Shown here: one piece after another, positions 1-12,345 of the stretch
Layout of the letters: each line of letters opens with the position of its first letter
Numbering within the stretch: the stretch's first letter is position 1
From: Muraenolepis orangiensis
Taxonomy: Eukaryota; Chordata; Actinopteri; Gadiformes; Muraenolepididae
Length of the DNA stretch: 64,000 bases
Assembly (NCBI GenBank): GCA_027704905.1
Contig: CM051004.1
Span: forward strand, 7,130,373 to 7,194,372
Direction: 5' to 3'
Made by a program: the position numbers and the translations under genes
Notes under the pieces: generated by a model
What the model was told of the DNA's origin: nothing
The model's database searches: none
The model's input: only the letters and a program-made list of their open reading frames with translations

Positions 1-90
1 ACTGTATGTCCAATAGTTGTACAATACTCTCAATTATTCTTTCTTTAACTGTCATACAATGCATATACATACTTTCCAAACTGCACTAAC

Positions 91-163
<73 letters not shown>

Positions 164-191
164 TCACTCTCTCACTCTGTCCCTCTGCCTC

Positions 192-246
<55 letters not shown>

Positions 247-359
247 ACACACACGCTCGCAAACAATACACGCACCCAAAGCACAGAGGTGTGTGCATTC
301 ATGCATGATGATGCACACACTGATGTCTGTATGTGCAGTATACATACCCTCTAATGTAG

Positions 360-402
<43 letters not shown>

Positions 403-597
403 TGTGTGTGTGTGTGTGTGCGTATGGGGCAGACACTCAGCCATGAGCTACAGATATCAGATAAAGAAAAGGCTGTGTGTGCACTTCCATTCTGAGACCA
501 CACCGTACCGGCATGAGGTTATAGAAGGCCCCAGGGTGCAGGTCACATTTCTGTCGGTGTGTGTGTGTGTGTGTGTGTGGTGTGTGTGTGTGTGGTG

Positions 598-628
<31 letters not shown>

Positions 629-1707
629 TGTGTGTGTGTGTGTGGTGTGTGTGTGTGTGTGTGCGTGTGTGTGTGTGGGTCTAACAGCTGAGCAGGCTGT
701 GCTCTGAGTGACTGTGTGGTCGAACCTTGCAAGGACGTTGGTCGAACCGGTGTGGTCGAACCTTGCAAGGACGTTGGGGGAATTCCATTGCTGTTTCACC
801 CCCCCCCCCCCACACACACACACACACACCCTACACACACACCCACCATTACACTGAATATCAAGATCATTATGACGAAGATGGCCATGACAGTTTGACT
901 CTGAGCGCCATCAGTCCTTGCATGCTCCTTCAAATGCAAGTGTACACACACACACACAAACAACAGACAAACACACAAATACACACACAGACAAACACAC
1001 ACACATAACACACACACACGTACATTGTCCATGTGTGGCATTGCACTCCCTCCAGCAGTGAAAATAATGGCAGTCCAATCAGATGCAGTCTGTGAGGTCA
1101 GGTGGTTTCGCTATCATTGGAGATTAGTGTCAAAAACGATGACTTCCTCATACTCTTTCTCTCTCTTGTCTCTCTCTCTCTTGCTTGCTCTCTCTCTCTC
1201 TGGCTTGCTCTCTCTCTCACTTGCTCGCTCTCTCTCTCTCGCTTGCTCGCTCTCTCTCTCTCTCTCTCTCTCTCGCTCTCTCTAACATATTCTTGCAGTT
1301 CAATTGAGTCATAAGAAGTGAAAAGCTAAGCTGTGAAAGCTAAATACGGGCATCCAAGTACACACTCATCCTGTCTCGCTCTCAGAGGACGTCAATGACT
1401 CTTTTGATACTCCAAACACTTACGTGTACACAGGACTGGAAGTTGCCCAACATTATGTGGAAAATATTACACTAGCAGACACAAACAGCGCAAAATTAAG
1501 TTGTGAGACATTCAAAGTAGAGCTGCTATTAACAAGAATATGCATTAATATCAGTCAAATTAAAATGTTAGCGGCTGAAAAACTCTCGCTCACTTTGTGT
1601 CAGGGTTATTGCTGGCTGCCAAATGCCGTTAGCTGCAGAAGTTTTGGCTAATGAATCCTGTCTAAGCGATCTCAATTGAGAAGACTTACCAGCACTTCAT
1701 AGTTAAT

Positions 1708-1778
<71 letters not shown>

Positions 1779-2880
1779 CCGATAACTGCGCCACCCTTTG
1801 AGACTGAGTGACATTCCTTATCAGAGGTGCCTATTTACATATTTTGTAAAGTATACACTCTATGGCAAACTAAACTAAATTAGTTTGGTCATACTGTGTA
1901 TTATGTGGTAGTCAAGTGTGCACCAAAAACTCAAAAACCCAAATCTCCACTTCTTTTGGCTGTCATCCTTGTTGGAGAAAGAAAAGACATGTTTGCAGCC
2001 TCTTCTCCTCTTCTCCCGGCCAACTAAGTTTACTGGGCATGTTGAACGCTATATGAAAGTCGGCCGTAGAATAGAAAGCGGGCCAGATGGATAACTGAGG
2101 CCCTCTCTGGCTCTGTTGGCAAGGGGGGGGGGGGGGGGGGAGGATCCTCAGACCCCGGCGATCTCTCTGGGAGAGATGTGCTTCGCTCCGTGCCAAAAGC
2201 ACTCCGCTGTCCCTGGCAGCAGCACCCTCAGACACCTTGCTTAGTGGTTTCACTCACATACACACATACAGTACACACACATGCTCACATACGTCTTCCA
2301 GCAAAGATGCAGTTGATGGAGTAAAAAAGACCCATTCAAACTGAGAAAATCAACATCCATCTGTCATCGCATCGATATATTCGAAAAATGTTGAATACAT
2401 TTTTACACAAAGCTTTAGATTCAGTGAATCTCCAGATGTCACCATGTGCTCCTTCTACGCCTTCCTTCCAGAGTGACTTATCAAGGGCATGGTTTTGGCA
2501 TGTTACCATCCTCACCCTGACAACACAGCCAGCCCACAACCATCCCCCCAGAGGCCCTGAATGTCCGAGGGTTAAGCTATGTTGGAAGAGACAGAGGCAC
2601 ACAGGGGCTTGTTCCTTACCGCTAAAACCTGCTCATTCATATATATAATTACAGTGTATCCAGCCCGTCCGACCAACATAGCTTAAGCATCTGGTGTAGG
2701 ATCGGTACCATCTGATCCCAGAGACTGAGGACTTTCTGCTGCTAGGTTCCTCCCTCCCACCCGCCTCTGGTCCCCGTATTCCATTGTAGAACTAAAGTCG
2801 TTCACCAAGGAACGGCTGTCTTGCCTGCCTGCCTGGATCCTTTCAGAGCATGTTCTGAGGAGATCCTTACCAGAAGAACC

Positions 2881-2914
<34 letters not shown>

Positions 2915-3486
2915 GCACCTTATGAAATGAAATCCTTTCTCCCCCATGGTTCCGACTAACAAATCCCCTGCATCCAAACTAAGACAACAAGCAACACCTA
3001 TATGAGTGGAGTGTTTTTGTTTAACGAAAAAATATAGTTTTCTTTTAACAAAAATAGCATTTTCGTTAAACGCAACACAGACAACAGCAGAAAAAGCTCT
3101 CAAAAGTGCACCATATATTTTACTGACTGATAATCTCGGGACTCGCTCAGAGCTGTTTTGTCTGATTACCCCTCATAGACCACAGCATATCACCGAGCCT
3201 TCTGCCAAGTCCTCCTCTCATATTCTGTTCTCAGCTCGTTATGAAGGGCCCCATGAGCCCGTGGACACGATCAGTTCCACCTCAATGTATAACTCAACGG
3301 CCGTCGAAATGGACTCGATCGGCGGCCTCGCTTGCATATCCGAGCGGGTGAGACGGAAAGGAGGAGGGCCTGGTGGTGGTGGTGGTGGTAGTAGTGACTG
3401 GTGATCGGTCCTAATGGTGGGACTGCATGCTCCAGGCCTCTCTGTCTCATGGCCTCTTATCCTTAACCCATACCCGCCCCTCTTAG
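1..3486. other. Left-edge intronic stretch, no exon recognised
   Basis: This stretch lies upstream of the first recognisable unc13a exon and is read as intron. I found no coding exon in it. It is mostly simple repeats: C run plus (CT)n at 90-175, (CA)n at 196-254, several (TG)n blocks between 361 and 680, another CA-rich block at 812-1020, (CT)n with CTTG interruptions at 1155-1285, (GA)n at 1712-1775, a G run near 2119-2139 and an (ATG)n run at 2881-2912. A 27-bp direct repeat is present at 715-741 and 751-777. Earlier unc13a exons must lie left of the window. Confidence 0.6.
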
Positions 3487-5130
3487 GCTCTGGCGTGGAT
3501 GATGCTGTGGGAGAAGTATCCATCCACGTGGAGATCTTCACGCACCCCAACACCGGAGAACACAAGATCACAGTGAAAGGTACACTCAAAGATGTGCAGT
3601 CTAATCACAAACAATCCGAACACAGATTCAGTCAAACATTTTAGAAACATTAAATGATACTGAGCTTTTAAAAAGGTATCACCTTAATTGCGTATTTTAA
3701 GAACTAGTCAGTGATGCGGTCACTACACCAAGCATATATTTTCCCACACTTATTTTTTAGGTTTTTGTTTTTATCTAATTTTTTTGGAATATGCTGTCTA
3801 TCATGCACAACTTGGGCAAGAAGTAGAAGCAGTTTTTTTCTGTACTATCAGCCATGGTTATTCTAATCTGATAATTAAAAGGTTACTTATATGCATATAT
3901 CCACTAATTGTTTCTGAGACATTTAAGAGGCTGACAATTGGCTGAACATATACTTGACTTGGTTTCATGTTTAATCCATGACACATTTTTATTTAAAAAC
4001 CTTATTTGAATATGGCAATATGATACTTCCTCCTTCAATATTTATATCATGAAATAACTGACATAGACCCATCCTCTATCAGCCAATCACTGACAGAGAC
4101 CCATCCCCTATTAGTCAATCACTGACAGAGACCCATCCCCTATCAGCCAATCACTGACAGAGACCCATCCCCTATCAGCCAATCACTGACAGAGACCCAT
4201 CCCCTATCAGCCAATCACTGACAGAGACCCATCCCCTATCATCCAATCACTGACAGAGAGACCCATCCCCTATTAGTCAATCACTGACAGAGACCCATCC
4301 CCTATCAGCCAATCACTGACAGAGAGACCCATCCCCTATTAGTCAATCACTGACAGAGACCCATCCCCTATCAGCCAATCACTGACAGAGACCCATCCCC
4401 TATCAGCCAATCACTGACAGAGACCCATCCCCTATCAGCCAATCACTGACAGAGACCCATCCCCTATCATCCAATCACTGACAGAGAGACCCATCCCCTA
4501 TTAGTCAATCACTGACAGAGACCCATCCCCTATCAGCCAATCACTGACAGAGAGACCCATCCCCTATTAGTCAATCACTGACAGAGACCCATCCCCTATC
4601 AGCCAATCACTGACAGAGACCCATCCCCTATCAGCCAATCACTGACAGAGACCCATCCCCTATTAGTCAATCACTGACAGAGACCCATCCCTTATCAGCC
4701 AATCACTGACAGAGAGACCCATCCCCTATCATCCAATCACTGACAGAGAGACCCATCCCCTATCAGCCAATCACTGACAGAGACCCATCCCCTATCAGCC
4801 AATCACTGACAGAGACCCATCCCCTATTAGTCAATCACTGACAGAGAGACCCATCCCCTATCATCCAATCACTGAGGGCATAGGAAGTCAGCTTGTTCAT
4901 GAAACACAACATCAGCCATAGCAACGCCTATATCAACCCCGCCCTTTCTCTGAGCTTAAGATTTCTCCCCAAAGTCAAAGTTGGCCTCAACAGCTATAAG
5001 AATAGGGTTTGAGAGGGAACTCTTAGCTGGGAACGTTTTGTGAATATGGCCCCTGGATAGAAAGCTGCCACATTTCTAACTCAACCTCATTTGTTCTAAT
5101 CAATTCAATGATCTCCCCCTATGTCTGTCT

Positions 5131-5192
<62 letters not shown>

Positions 5193-6476
5193 CCCCCCCC
5201 CCCCCCCCCAGTGGTGGCAGCCAACGACCTGCGATGGCAGACCCAGGGAATATTCCGGCCCTTCGTGGAGGTCTACATCATCGGCCCTCACCTCAGCGAC
5301 AAGAAGAGGAAGTACGCCACCAAGTCCAAGAACAACAGCTGGGCCCCGAAATACAACGAGACCTTTGCGTTGTAAGTAGACCCCTAACCCTTTGATGGGA
5401 GATCAGCCGTTTGATGGATTGATTGATTGATAAATTGATTGGAAGTATTTGGATGCACCGATCCATCATGATTCTCGGTCTCAGATACGTCCGTTGAGGA
5501 CTACAATGAGTTATTTTGATGTGATATATCTTTTTTTTATATTTGATTAAATATGTCATATGGGGGTAGCTCATCCTGTAAGCCAGTCATCCACATAGGC
5601 CAAGACATCTAGTACCGAACTCCTGGTTTGATTCCAGCCCCTTCCAGCTTACGTGTCATTCGCTGTCTTTCTCTCCATCCACTTTCCTGTCAATCTCCAC
5701 TCTCCTGTGCGTAAAGGCAAAAATAAAATAAAATTAAAAAAAATACAACTTGGGATCACCATGGACATATACGGAAGAGTATTAGGGCCAGGCATAAATT
5801 AATAAAAAATGAGAGGACGATTTTTATTTTATTTTGCATGCCGAGAATAAAGTCGAAATTTCGAGAATAAAGTCAAAATGTCGAGAATAAAGTCAAAATG
5901 TCGAGAATAAAGTCAAAATGTCGAGAATAAAGTCCCATACCATTTCGACTTTATTGTCGACATTTCGACTTTTTTCTCGAAAATAAAAATCTTTCTTTTT
6001 TATTTGAATGCCTGGCCCTAATACTCTTCTGTAGACATATCCCATGGCTCAGTGGAGTCTATATACTCTAGTAGTCCAGTGGTGGGTACAGTTCTGAAAA
6101 TCTATACTCAAGTAAAAAAATTCTCGCAAAATTAACTTAAAAGTAAAAGTGAAAAAGTACTTGGTTAATGAAATGAAAGTTAGTTACTATGGGACACAGC
6201 CTACACGTGTAAACCAAACGGCGCTTTGTTCATATTCTTTGGACGGTGTGCGGTGGTCCGATCCCTCAACCCACATCCCGTGTTCTAATGTCTAAATCTA
6301 AATCTGGAGGATTTTGAAGCCAAGTCCCAACAGACTGAGCTACTACCGCCCCCTAATACATAGTGCTGTATAAAGGAAAACATTGAACAGACGTCTTGTC
6401 TCCGTCTCCCTCTCTCTCTCCCTCCCCCTCCCCCTCTCTCTCTCTCTCTCTCTCTCCCCCTCTCTCTCTCTCCCTC

Positions 6477-6522
<46 letters not shown>

Positions 6523-6923
6523 CCCCTCCCCCTCCCCCTCTCCTCTCTCTCTCCCTCTCTCTCCCTCTCTCTCTCCCCCTCCCCCTCCCCCTCCCTCTCT
6601 CTCTCTCTCTCCCTCTCTCTCTCTCTCATGCCAGCACGCTGGGCAGCGAGGCGAGCCCCGAGTGCTACGAGCTGCAGGTGTGCGTGAAGGACTACTGCTT
6701 CGCGCGGGAGGACCGCACGGTGGGCGTGGCCGTCATGCAGCTCAGGGACGTGGCCAGCAAGGGCAGCGTGGCGTGCTGGCTGCCGCTGGGCAAGCGCGTG
6801 AACATGGACGAGACGGGCCTGACCGTGCTGCGCATCCTGTCCCAGCGCAACAACGACGAAGTGGCCAAGGAGTTCGTCAAGCTCAAGTCGGACCAGCGCT
6901 CCGTGGAGGAGGGGCGGGGCTAA
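3487..6923 (+). CDS. unc13a: unc13a-like, C-terminal part (last three coding exons, C2C domain)
   Basis: Munc13 proteins prime synaptic vesicles by opening syntaxin-1 at the presynaptic active zone. Exons 3487-3579, 5212-5371 and 6635-6923 join in phase (1 to 1, then 2). They encode about 180 residues ending in TAA at 6921-6923. The first exon gives SGVDDAVGEVSI and HPNTGEHKITVK, the lead-in to the C2C domain. The second gives VVAANDLRWQTQGIFRPF and the DKKRK/KSKNNSWAPKYNETF segment. The third gives YELQVCVKDYCFAREDR, the MDETGLTVLRILSQ motif and a tail ending SVEEGRG. Wording such as IIGPxLSDKKRK and KSKNNSWAPKYNE fits UNC13A better than UNC13B or UNC13C from recalled family sequences. Splice sites are AG at 3485-3486, 5210-5211 and 6633-6634, and GT at 3580 and 5372. 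The 5' part is outside the window. The gene converges tail-to-tail with the myosin V gene. Confidence 0.9.
4065..4874. repeat. 32-bp minisatellite (about 25 copies) in unc13a intron
   Basis: Tandem units of 32 bp, some 34 bp by an extra GA, centre on the core AGCCAATCACTGACAGAG followed by ACCCATCCCC. Three unit variants are visible (TATCAGCC, TATTAGTC and TATCATCC before AATCACTG). They recur in ordered blocks, a sign of higher-order repeat growth. The CAGCC variant carries the CCAAT-box core AGCCAATCA. The array lies between the first and second unc13a exons seen here. Confidence 0.95.
5130..5209 (+). repeat. (TC)n(C)n tract forming the polypyrimidine tract of an unc13a exon
   Basis: About 60 bases of (TC)n run into roughly 20 C residues and directly meet the AG acceptor at 5210-5211. 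The microsatellite itself therefore serves as the polypyrimidine tract for the 5212-5371 exon. Confidence 0.9.
5566..5755 (+). mobile_element. tRNA-derived SINE-like element in unc13a intron
   Basis: The head has an A-box-like GGGTAGCTCATCC. A B-box-like GGTTTGATTCC lies about 50 bases on. A pyrimidine-rich body follows and the element ends in an A-rich AAAATAAAATAAAATT tail. This layout fits a tRNA-derived SINE in plus orientation. The family name is not assigned. Confidence 0.6.
5763..6040. mobile_element. hAT-like MITE with terminal inverted repeats
   Basis: Inverted ends of about 25 bp sit at 5771-5795 and 6008-6032 (core AGAGTATTAGGGCCAGGCAT) with one mismatch. They are flanked by 8-bp direct repeats (GGACATAT and AGACATAT, one mismatch), the target-site length of hAT elements. 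The interior has about five copies of a 20-bp unit containing GAGAATAAAGTC, then the inverse, so the element is nearly palindromic. At 262 bp it has no room for a transposase. It lies in the last unc13a intron. Confidence 0.75.
6395..6630 (+). repeat. Imperfect (TC)n/(CCCTC)n block before the last unc13a exon
   Basis: About 235 bases of almost pure pyrimidine on the plus strand end in CATGCCAG at the acceptor of the 6635-6923 exon. Translated ORFs here (SLSLS/PLPL, or EREREG on the other strand) are artefacts of the repeat. Confidence 0.9.
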
Positions 6924-7166
6924 AGGAGGCCTCCTCCTCCTCCTCCTCCTCCTCCTCCTCCTCCTCCTCTATGTCCTGGTGTGTGTGTTCTAAAGAAGCA
7001 CACGTGTGTGTGGTGTGTGTGTGTGTGTGGCGTGTGTGTGTGACGTGGTCACAGGTACGCTGTTTTATTCATTTTGCTCTTATTCAGCTTTGTATTTCTG
7101 TCACGTACAAAACAATGGAGTTGTCCGTACCGCACAAAAGTCTTTTGTTGTAATGGATATTATTAA

Positions 7167-7169
<3 letters not shown>

Positions 7170-7252
<83 letters not shown>
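7170..7252. repeat. (TA)n microsatellite
   Basis: About 40 uninterrupted TA dinucleotides. Pure TA of this length can form a cruciform or melt easily. It lies in the probable unc13a 3'UTR. Confidence 0.95.
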
Positions 7253-7259
<7 letters not shown>

Positions 7260-7758
7260 ACGTGTCAAAAAAAGAAAGAATCAATGAGACAGTGAAGGAA
7301 ATATAGTAATATATCTATACAGACAGAATTCATAGCCATTCCAATCAATCAATCAAGTTCCAAATCACTTTTTTTATTTTCTATTGATCCGGGTGTGACA
7401 CTTTTAGTAGGAAGGTGTGTGTGTGTGTGTGAACCCCTTGGATCTTTCCCTTTCTATTTTATTGCCAAGTCCCCCCGAGACACACAAGTCCAGTTGAGGC
7501 CTGTCTCTGCACTTGACCAGCTCATCTATCCAGAGATGGGACCTAGAAGTGCCAATAGATAGCGTACTGAAGCACAATAGGACCAAACCGTCCCACCTGT
7601 CCCCGACGGACAGATGGACAGACAGACGGCCTGACCGCTCACTCAAACATTCCACTAAACAGGTTGAAATAGGAACACACTTTTATGTACGAAAGTTTAC
7701 GTCTCTTTTATGTCAAATTGTATACAATGTATATCTCATTTCAAAATGTGTGTATGTG

Positions 7759-7797
<39 letters not shown>

Positions 7798-8183
7798 TTT
7801 AAGACGGAATATACCATCTTTAAAAAAAAGTAGTATGTATACAGTATATACAGTATGTATATACAGTATGTATATATATATATATATATATATACGTAAG
7901 GTTACGATAGAGATCAAGGTATTGTACTTGAAAGAAAGACGTCCCCCTGTCTGTCTTCACTGTGAGTCCGTCTGTCCTGGACCCCCTTGTAACAGAGCAC
8001 ACTGCCTGATGCCCGTGATGCCTTGTGTCTTGTTCACCCTCGTGTGTGTGGTGTGTGTGTGTGTGTGTGGTGTGTGTGTGTGTGTGTGTGTCTCCGTGCC
8101 ACTGCTCACCTGATGAAGACAAGCCTGCCCAGCACTGTGATTCATCAGCATGGACGAGTGCCTGTGCGTGTGTGCGTGTGTGC

Positions 8184-8214
<31 letters not shown>

Positions 8215-8474
8215 CGTGTGAGTATTTGGAGCTCATACTGTGTCTTTAATGTCTCTGTATGAGATGACGGTGTTCTGATGTTAAACCTCATGTAGCCACC
8301 GTTGTTGCCTGTTACCTACTAGCTTAAGTACTATGATTTCATCGTTTTCATCAGAGAGTGAGAATTTATTTGATGATTCTCAAGTGTCTTCTATTTGTGG
8401 ATTTTTTGTCTTTGTCTTGTTTCGCATTGATGAAAAAATCACGGCTGGTCAAGACCACGGGTCAGAATTACTGC

Positions 8475-8970
8475 AGATGGATAGAGAGAGCTAGAGTTGG
8501 AGAGAGAGAGAGTTGGACAGAGAGAGAGAGAGATTTGGATAGAGACAGAGTTGGATAAAGAAAGTTGGATAGAGAGTTGGATAGATAGAGGTGGAGTTGG
8601 ATAGAGAGATAGAGAGAGCTAGAGTTGGTTAGAGAGGGATAGAGTAGGATAGAGAGAGTTGGATAGAGAGTTGGCTAGAGAGAGATAGCGTTGGATAGAG
8701 AGAGAGAGAGTTGGATAGAGAGGGATAGAGAGAGTTGAACAGAGAGAGATATAGTTGGATTGAGAGGGATAGCGTTGGTTAGAGAGAGATAGAGTTGGAT
8801 AGACAGGGATAGAGTAGGATAGAGTTGGATAGAGAGATATAATTGGTTAGAGAGAGAGAGTTGGCTAGAGAGCTAGAGTTGGATAGAGAGGGAGTTGGAT
8901 AGAGAGATACAGTTGGATAGAGAGATAGAGAGAGTTGGATCAAGAGAGCATTGGATAGAGAGAGCGGGAG
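8475..8970. repeat. Degenerate purine-rich minisatellite, core TTGGATAGAGAG
   Basis: About 500 bases are built from variants of TTGGATAGAGAG and GATAGAG with irregular spacing and no open frame. The plus strand is nearly C-free. Confidence 0.85.
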
Positions 8971-9078
8971 AGACAAAGGAGCTCCGTCATATAGATTGCC
9001 TTTCAAAAAGACAAAATTCCAAAAGGCCTTCGTGAAAAAAACGCCCGACCAATATAATCCATGTCCGCCAAGAGTGGC

Positions 9079-9120
<42 letters not shown>

Positions 9121-9130
9121 CTCGCTCTCG

Positions 9131-9165
<35 letters not shown>

Positions 9166-9462
9166 AGGAGCCTGCGCCTGCGTTGCCGTGGCAACTCCTG
9201 CCTAAGTTTCAGCGATGTCACAGCGTGGGTCACGATGACAAACGCCTCCCACCCGCCAAGGCTCTGGCTTTTTATCATTTTGTCCCAGGGAAACCCTCCC
9301 CTCTCCCCCCCCACCACCCTAACTGTAGATAGGTGCTGATAAAAACAACTCCCGCCCCCCCCCCTCTCGTTAAGGGCTGTGAGCCAGACCACCCCCCTGG
9401 CCTGGCTCCACTACAGAGGGGCTGTACAGTCTTACTTACTGTGTATGTGTTGGTGTGAATAG

Positions 9463-9825
<363 letters not shown>

Positions 9826-10660
9826 GTGGGCATTGATTTTACGAAAAGGAACAAAGTGAGACGAGGCTGAGGTCGATTCCAGGAGGGAAGTTTGTGTCTT
9901 GGAACAGTTTTTAATCTTGGTTTTTGTTGTCTTTGTCGCTGATGTAGCCGCCTCCTTTCTGCCCTACCAAGCACTTGTCGTCCGGACGGATCTCTTTCTT
10001 CTGTTCGCCTCACTGCCGCCGGGTCATATGCCTGCTCTTTTATATACGGTGTGACAACTGAAAATCTCTATGCATCCGGCGTGTGACACCTCTTGTGACA
10101 TTCTATGTAGATTGTGGTTTCTGAAGCAGTCTCTTTGAGGTTTACATTTGTGACTTGGTGTCTGTTAGGATAGGTTTGTAAAAAAGAAATCTGTTTGTGG
10201 ACAAAAAAAAAAAGATCTGACCAAACGACAGAGATGACCAGAGGAAGGACCTAGTCGAAGTGGAACATAAAGATTGTTCTTATTCGGCGTGTGTGGGGCA
10301 ACACTTTGTAAATAGTTGAGATAAGATGTGCTTTATTACTCCCAGACGGAACACTTGGAGAAATGGTGCTCTTGTACCAGACACATATTGTAACCATAAG
10401 CGTGTGATAAGTGTGTGACTGTTGTCTGGCTCAATGAGTAGTTTGGCTATAGAGCGAGTACCCTGAAAGATAGATATGGTCTATATACCTTTGTCTGATT
10501 GTTGTTTGATCGTTTTATTTTTGGACACGTACGAGTTTACTAATAATATAAATAATACTAAAAAAGAAAATATATTATATTGAGCGTGGGGACAAAACGC
10601 AGAGATGTTTTATCGTCATGGCAATGAAAAATAAATGGTTAAATAAAGTATGTGTGTATG

Positions 10661-10696
10661 TTTAGTTAGGGTTAGGTTACCCTAACCCTAACTAAA
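10661..10696. repeat. Perfect 16-bp inverted repeat of telomere-like motif
   Basis: Arms at 10661-10676 and 10681-10696 pair perfectly around a four-base loop, TTAC. Each arm contains TTAGGGTTAGG or its complement, so two telomere-like units face each other head to head. The repeat lies just after an AATAAA near 10643. Confidence 0.9.
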
Positions 10697-10931
10697 GAGA
10701 AGTGTTTTATCACTTCCCCCCCCGTTGAGTACAAGATGAAACATGCCAAGGCTATATCCACACTCTGGATTAAAAAAAAAAATCTAACGGAATCTAATCT
10801 AATCTAAGGGTCTAACGGAAATGAGGCATGAGGAGAAGGGGGGGTTTGGAGGTGTTGGGCGAGGCATGCACATGTCCAGGTTCAGCAACAGGGTTCTTGT
10901 TTGTGGCGAAAGCACATTGAAAAGCACACTA

Positions 10932-10984
10932 GAGAGACATGTTGTGTGTTCCGGTGGTGGGCCGGAACACACAACATGTCTCTC
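10932..10984. repeat. Perfect 23-bp hairpin in the probable unc13a 3'UTR
   Basis: Arms at 10932-10954 and 10962-10984 are exact reverse complements (23 of 23) around the loop TGGTGGG. Each arm begins or ends with GAGAGACATGTTGTG or its complement. A (TC)n run follows directly. Transcribed RNA would form a fully paired 23-bp stem. Confidence 0.95.
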
Positions 10985-11021
<37 letters not shown>

Positions 11022-11200
11022 GATGCATGATGGCAAGCCAAAAAACGAAATGGGAGAAATCCCCAAAAAAAAATTATGCTCTTGTGCCAGCACGCAAAAT
11101 ACTTGTGTGTGTCAATTGCCAATGGTTGTCTTTTATTTTGATATTGGAATCGCTGTTTTCTATTTTCCAGAGGTTTGTGAATACTATAAATACATATTAG

Positions 11201-11238
<38 letters not shown>

Positions 11239-11393
11239 TGTGTAGTGGCACAAAGTACTCGCATGAGACATTTTTGTTTTGATACCGGAGATGTTTCTAA
11301 TTCTTTCTTTTTTTTAAATTTGATTTCACGCTGGTTGTTTTAAACTGGGAGGTGACGATGACAGGGCCGCGGCCTGGTTGTGTTCCTGCTTCC

Positions 11394-11399
11394 AATAAA
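11394..11399 (+). terminator. Candidate polyadenylation signal AATAAA (unc13a)
   Basis: AATAAA in the context CTTCCAATAAAAGACT is followed within about 35 bases by GT-rich sequence (CTTCTGGGGTCCCC). It is the best plus-strand 3' end candidate before the transposon-rich intergenic region. Confidence 0.5.
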
Positions 11400-11659
11400 A
11401 GACTATGAAGAGCTTCTGGGGTCCCCCTTTCTGCTTCTTACTGATCGCACATTGGATTCTCAGGAGCAGAATAAAGCCATGTTTTCTTGCCCTCCAGTTG
11501 GACGTTCTTATAACGCTGTGATGTCACGGAAAAACTATGAATTGCGTGACGTGCTACGCTCAAAAATGAATTGATTTAAAACAAAACAATAGAATTAAGA
11601 TTTTTGTGTAAGAATCATTTTATTGTATATATGTATTTAAAAATATTTATTTATATACA

Positions 11660-11696
<37 letters not shown>

Positions 11697-12119
11697 ATAA
11701 ATATTTGAAACTCTTTTAGACTTGATGCAGTAACATATTTCAGCCGGGGGGGGGGGGGGGGGAAATGCCCCCCCTGCCCACCCCCAAACTTAGCTTATGC
11801 AGGATCGTCTAAGACTAAGTCTAGTGATATAGCGTTGGACCACCAACCCTGGGCGGGGGTGGACTGGGCCAAATAGGCGGCCCAGGAATAAGTACCTAAA
11901 CCGGGCCACTCTGCAGGGGCCGGGGATGGTAGGCATTTTTTCACGTTATTTGACAAAAAAGTATGCATTTTAACATCATCGGAAGTTACATACTTCCCAT
12001 AAAAAATAACCTGATATAAGTTTTTGAGTTCATGCAAGACCAAAAAAGATAAAAGTGCCTATGTAGCATACAAGCCCAGGGGCTATATGCTTCTGTGATT
12101 TTAACAGATCTTAACAGAT

Positions 12120-12345
12120 CATTGAAGCGACACAATTTATATTGATTGCTTTTGTGCGTCGCAGGTTCACGTCCCGCCCAAGTCACTATTATTTGAGTAG
12201 TGTTTTGCTGTAGGCAGCTCATTTTAAATTAACCAACTTTTGATATGGAATCCTGTTTATCACAAAGCCTCAATTCCCAGTGTAGCCGAGGTAAGTCGTG
12301 GACTCTAGAGGGCGCCCACATGTCAACTAGCCTACTGAATTGAAC
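12120..12345 (+). mobile_element. SINE-like element, left member of an inverted pair
   Basis: It has a B-box-like GGTTCACGTCCC followed by AAGTCACTATTAT, then TTTATCACAAAGCCTCA, CCCAGTGTAGCC and GTGGACTCTAGAGGGCGCCC. The same ordered blocks recur in reverse complement at 15.15-15.42 kb, so these are two copies of one repeat family. Confidence 0.6.

Noticed and set aside
17..691. Long ORFs of Ser-Leu, His-Thr, Cys-Val or Arg-Glu repeats (also near 9.5, 24.3, 30.4, 39.2, 49.3, 59.6 and 63 kb)
   Set aside because: They are translations of dinucleotide microsatellites, open in several frames on both strands.
4065..4874. CRISPR-like regular array (32-bp units)
   Set aside because: Units are directly adjacent without unique spacers, and the locus is a vertebrate intron. 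It is a minisatellite.
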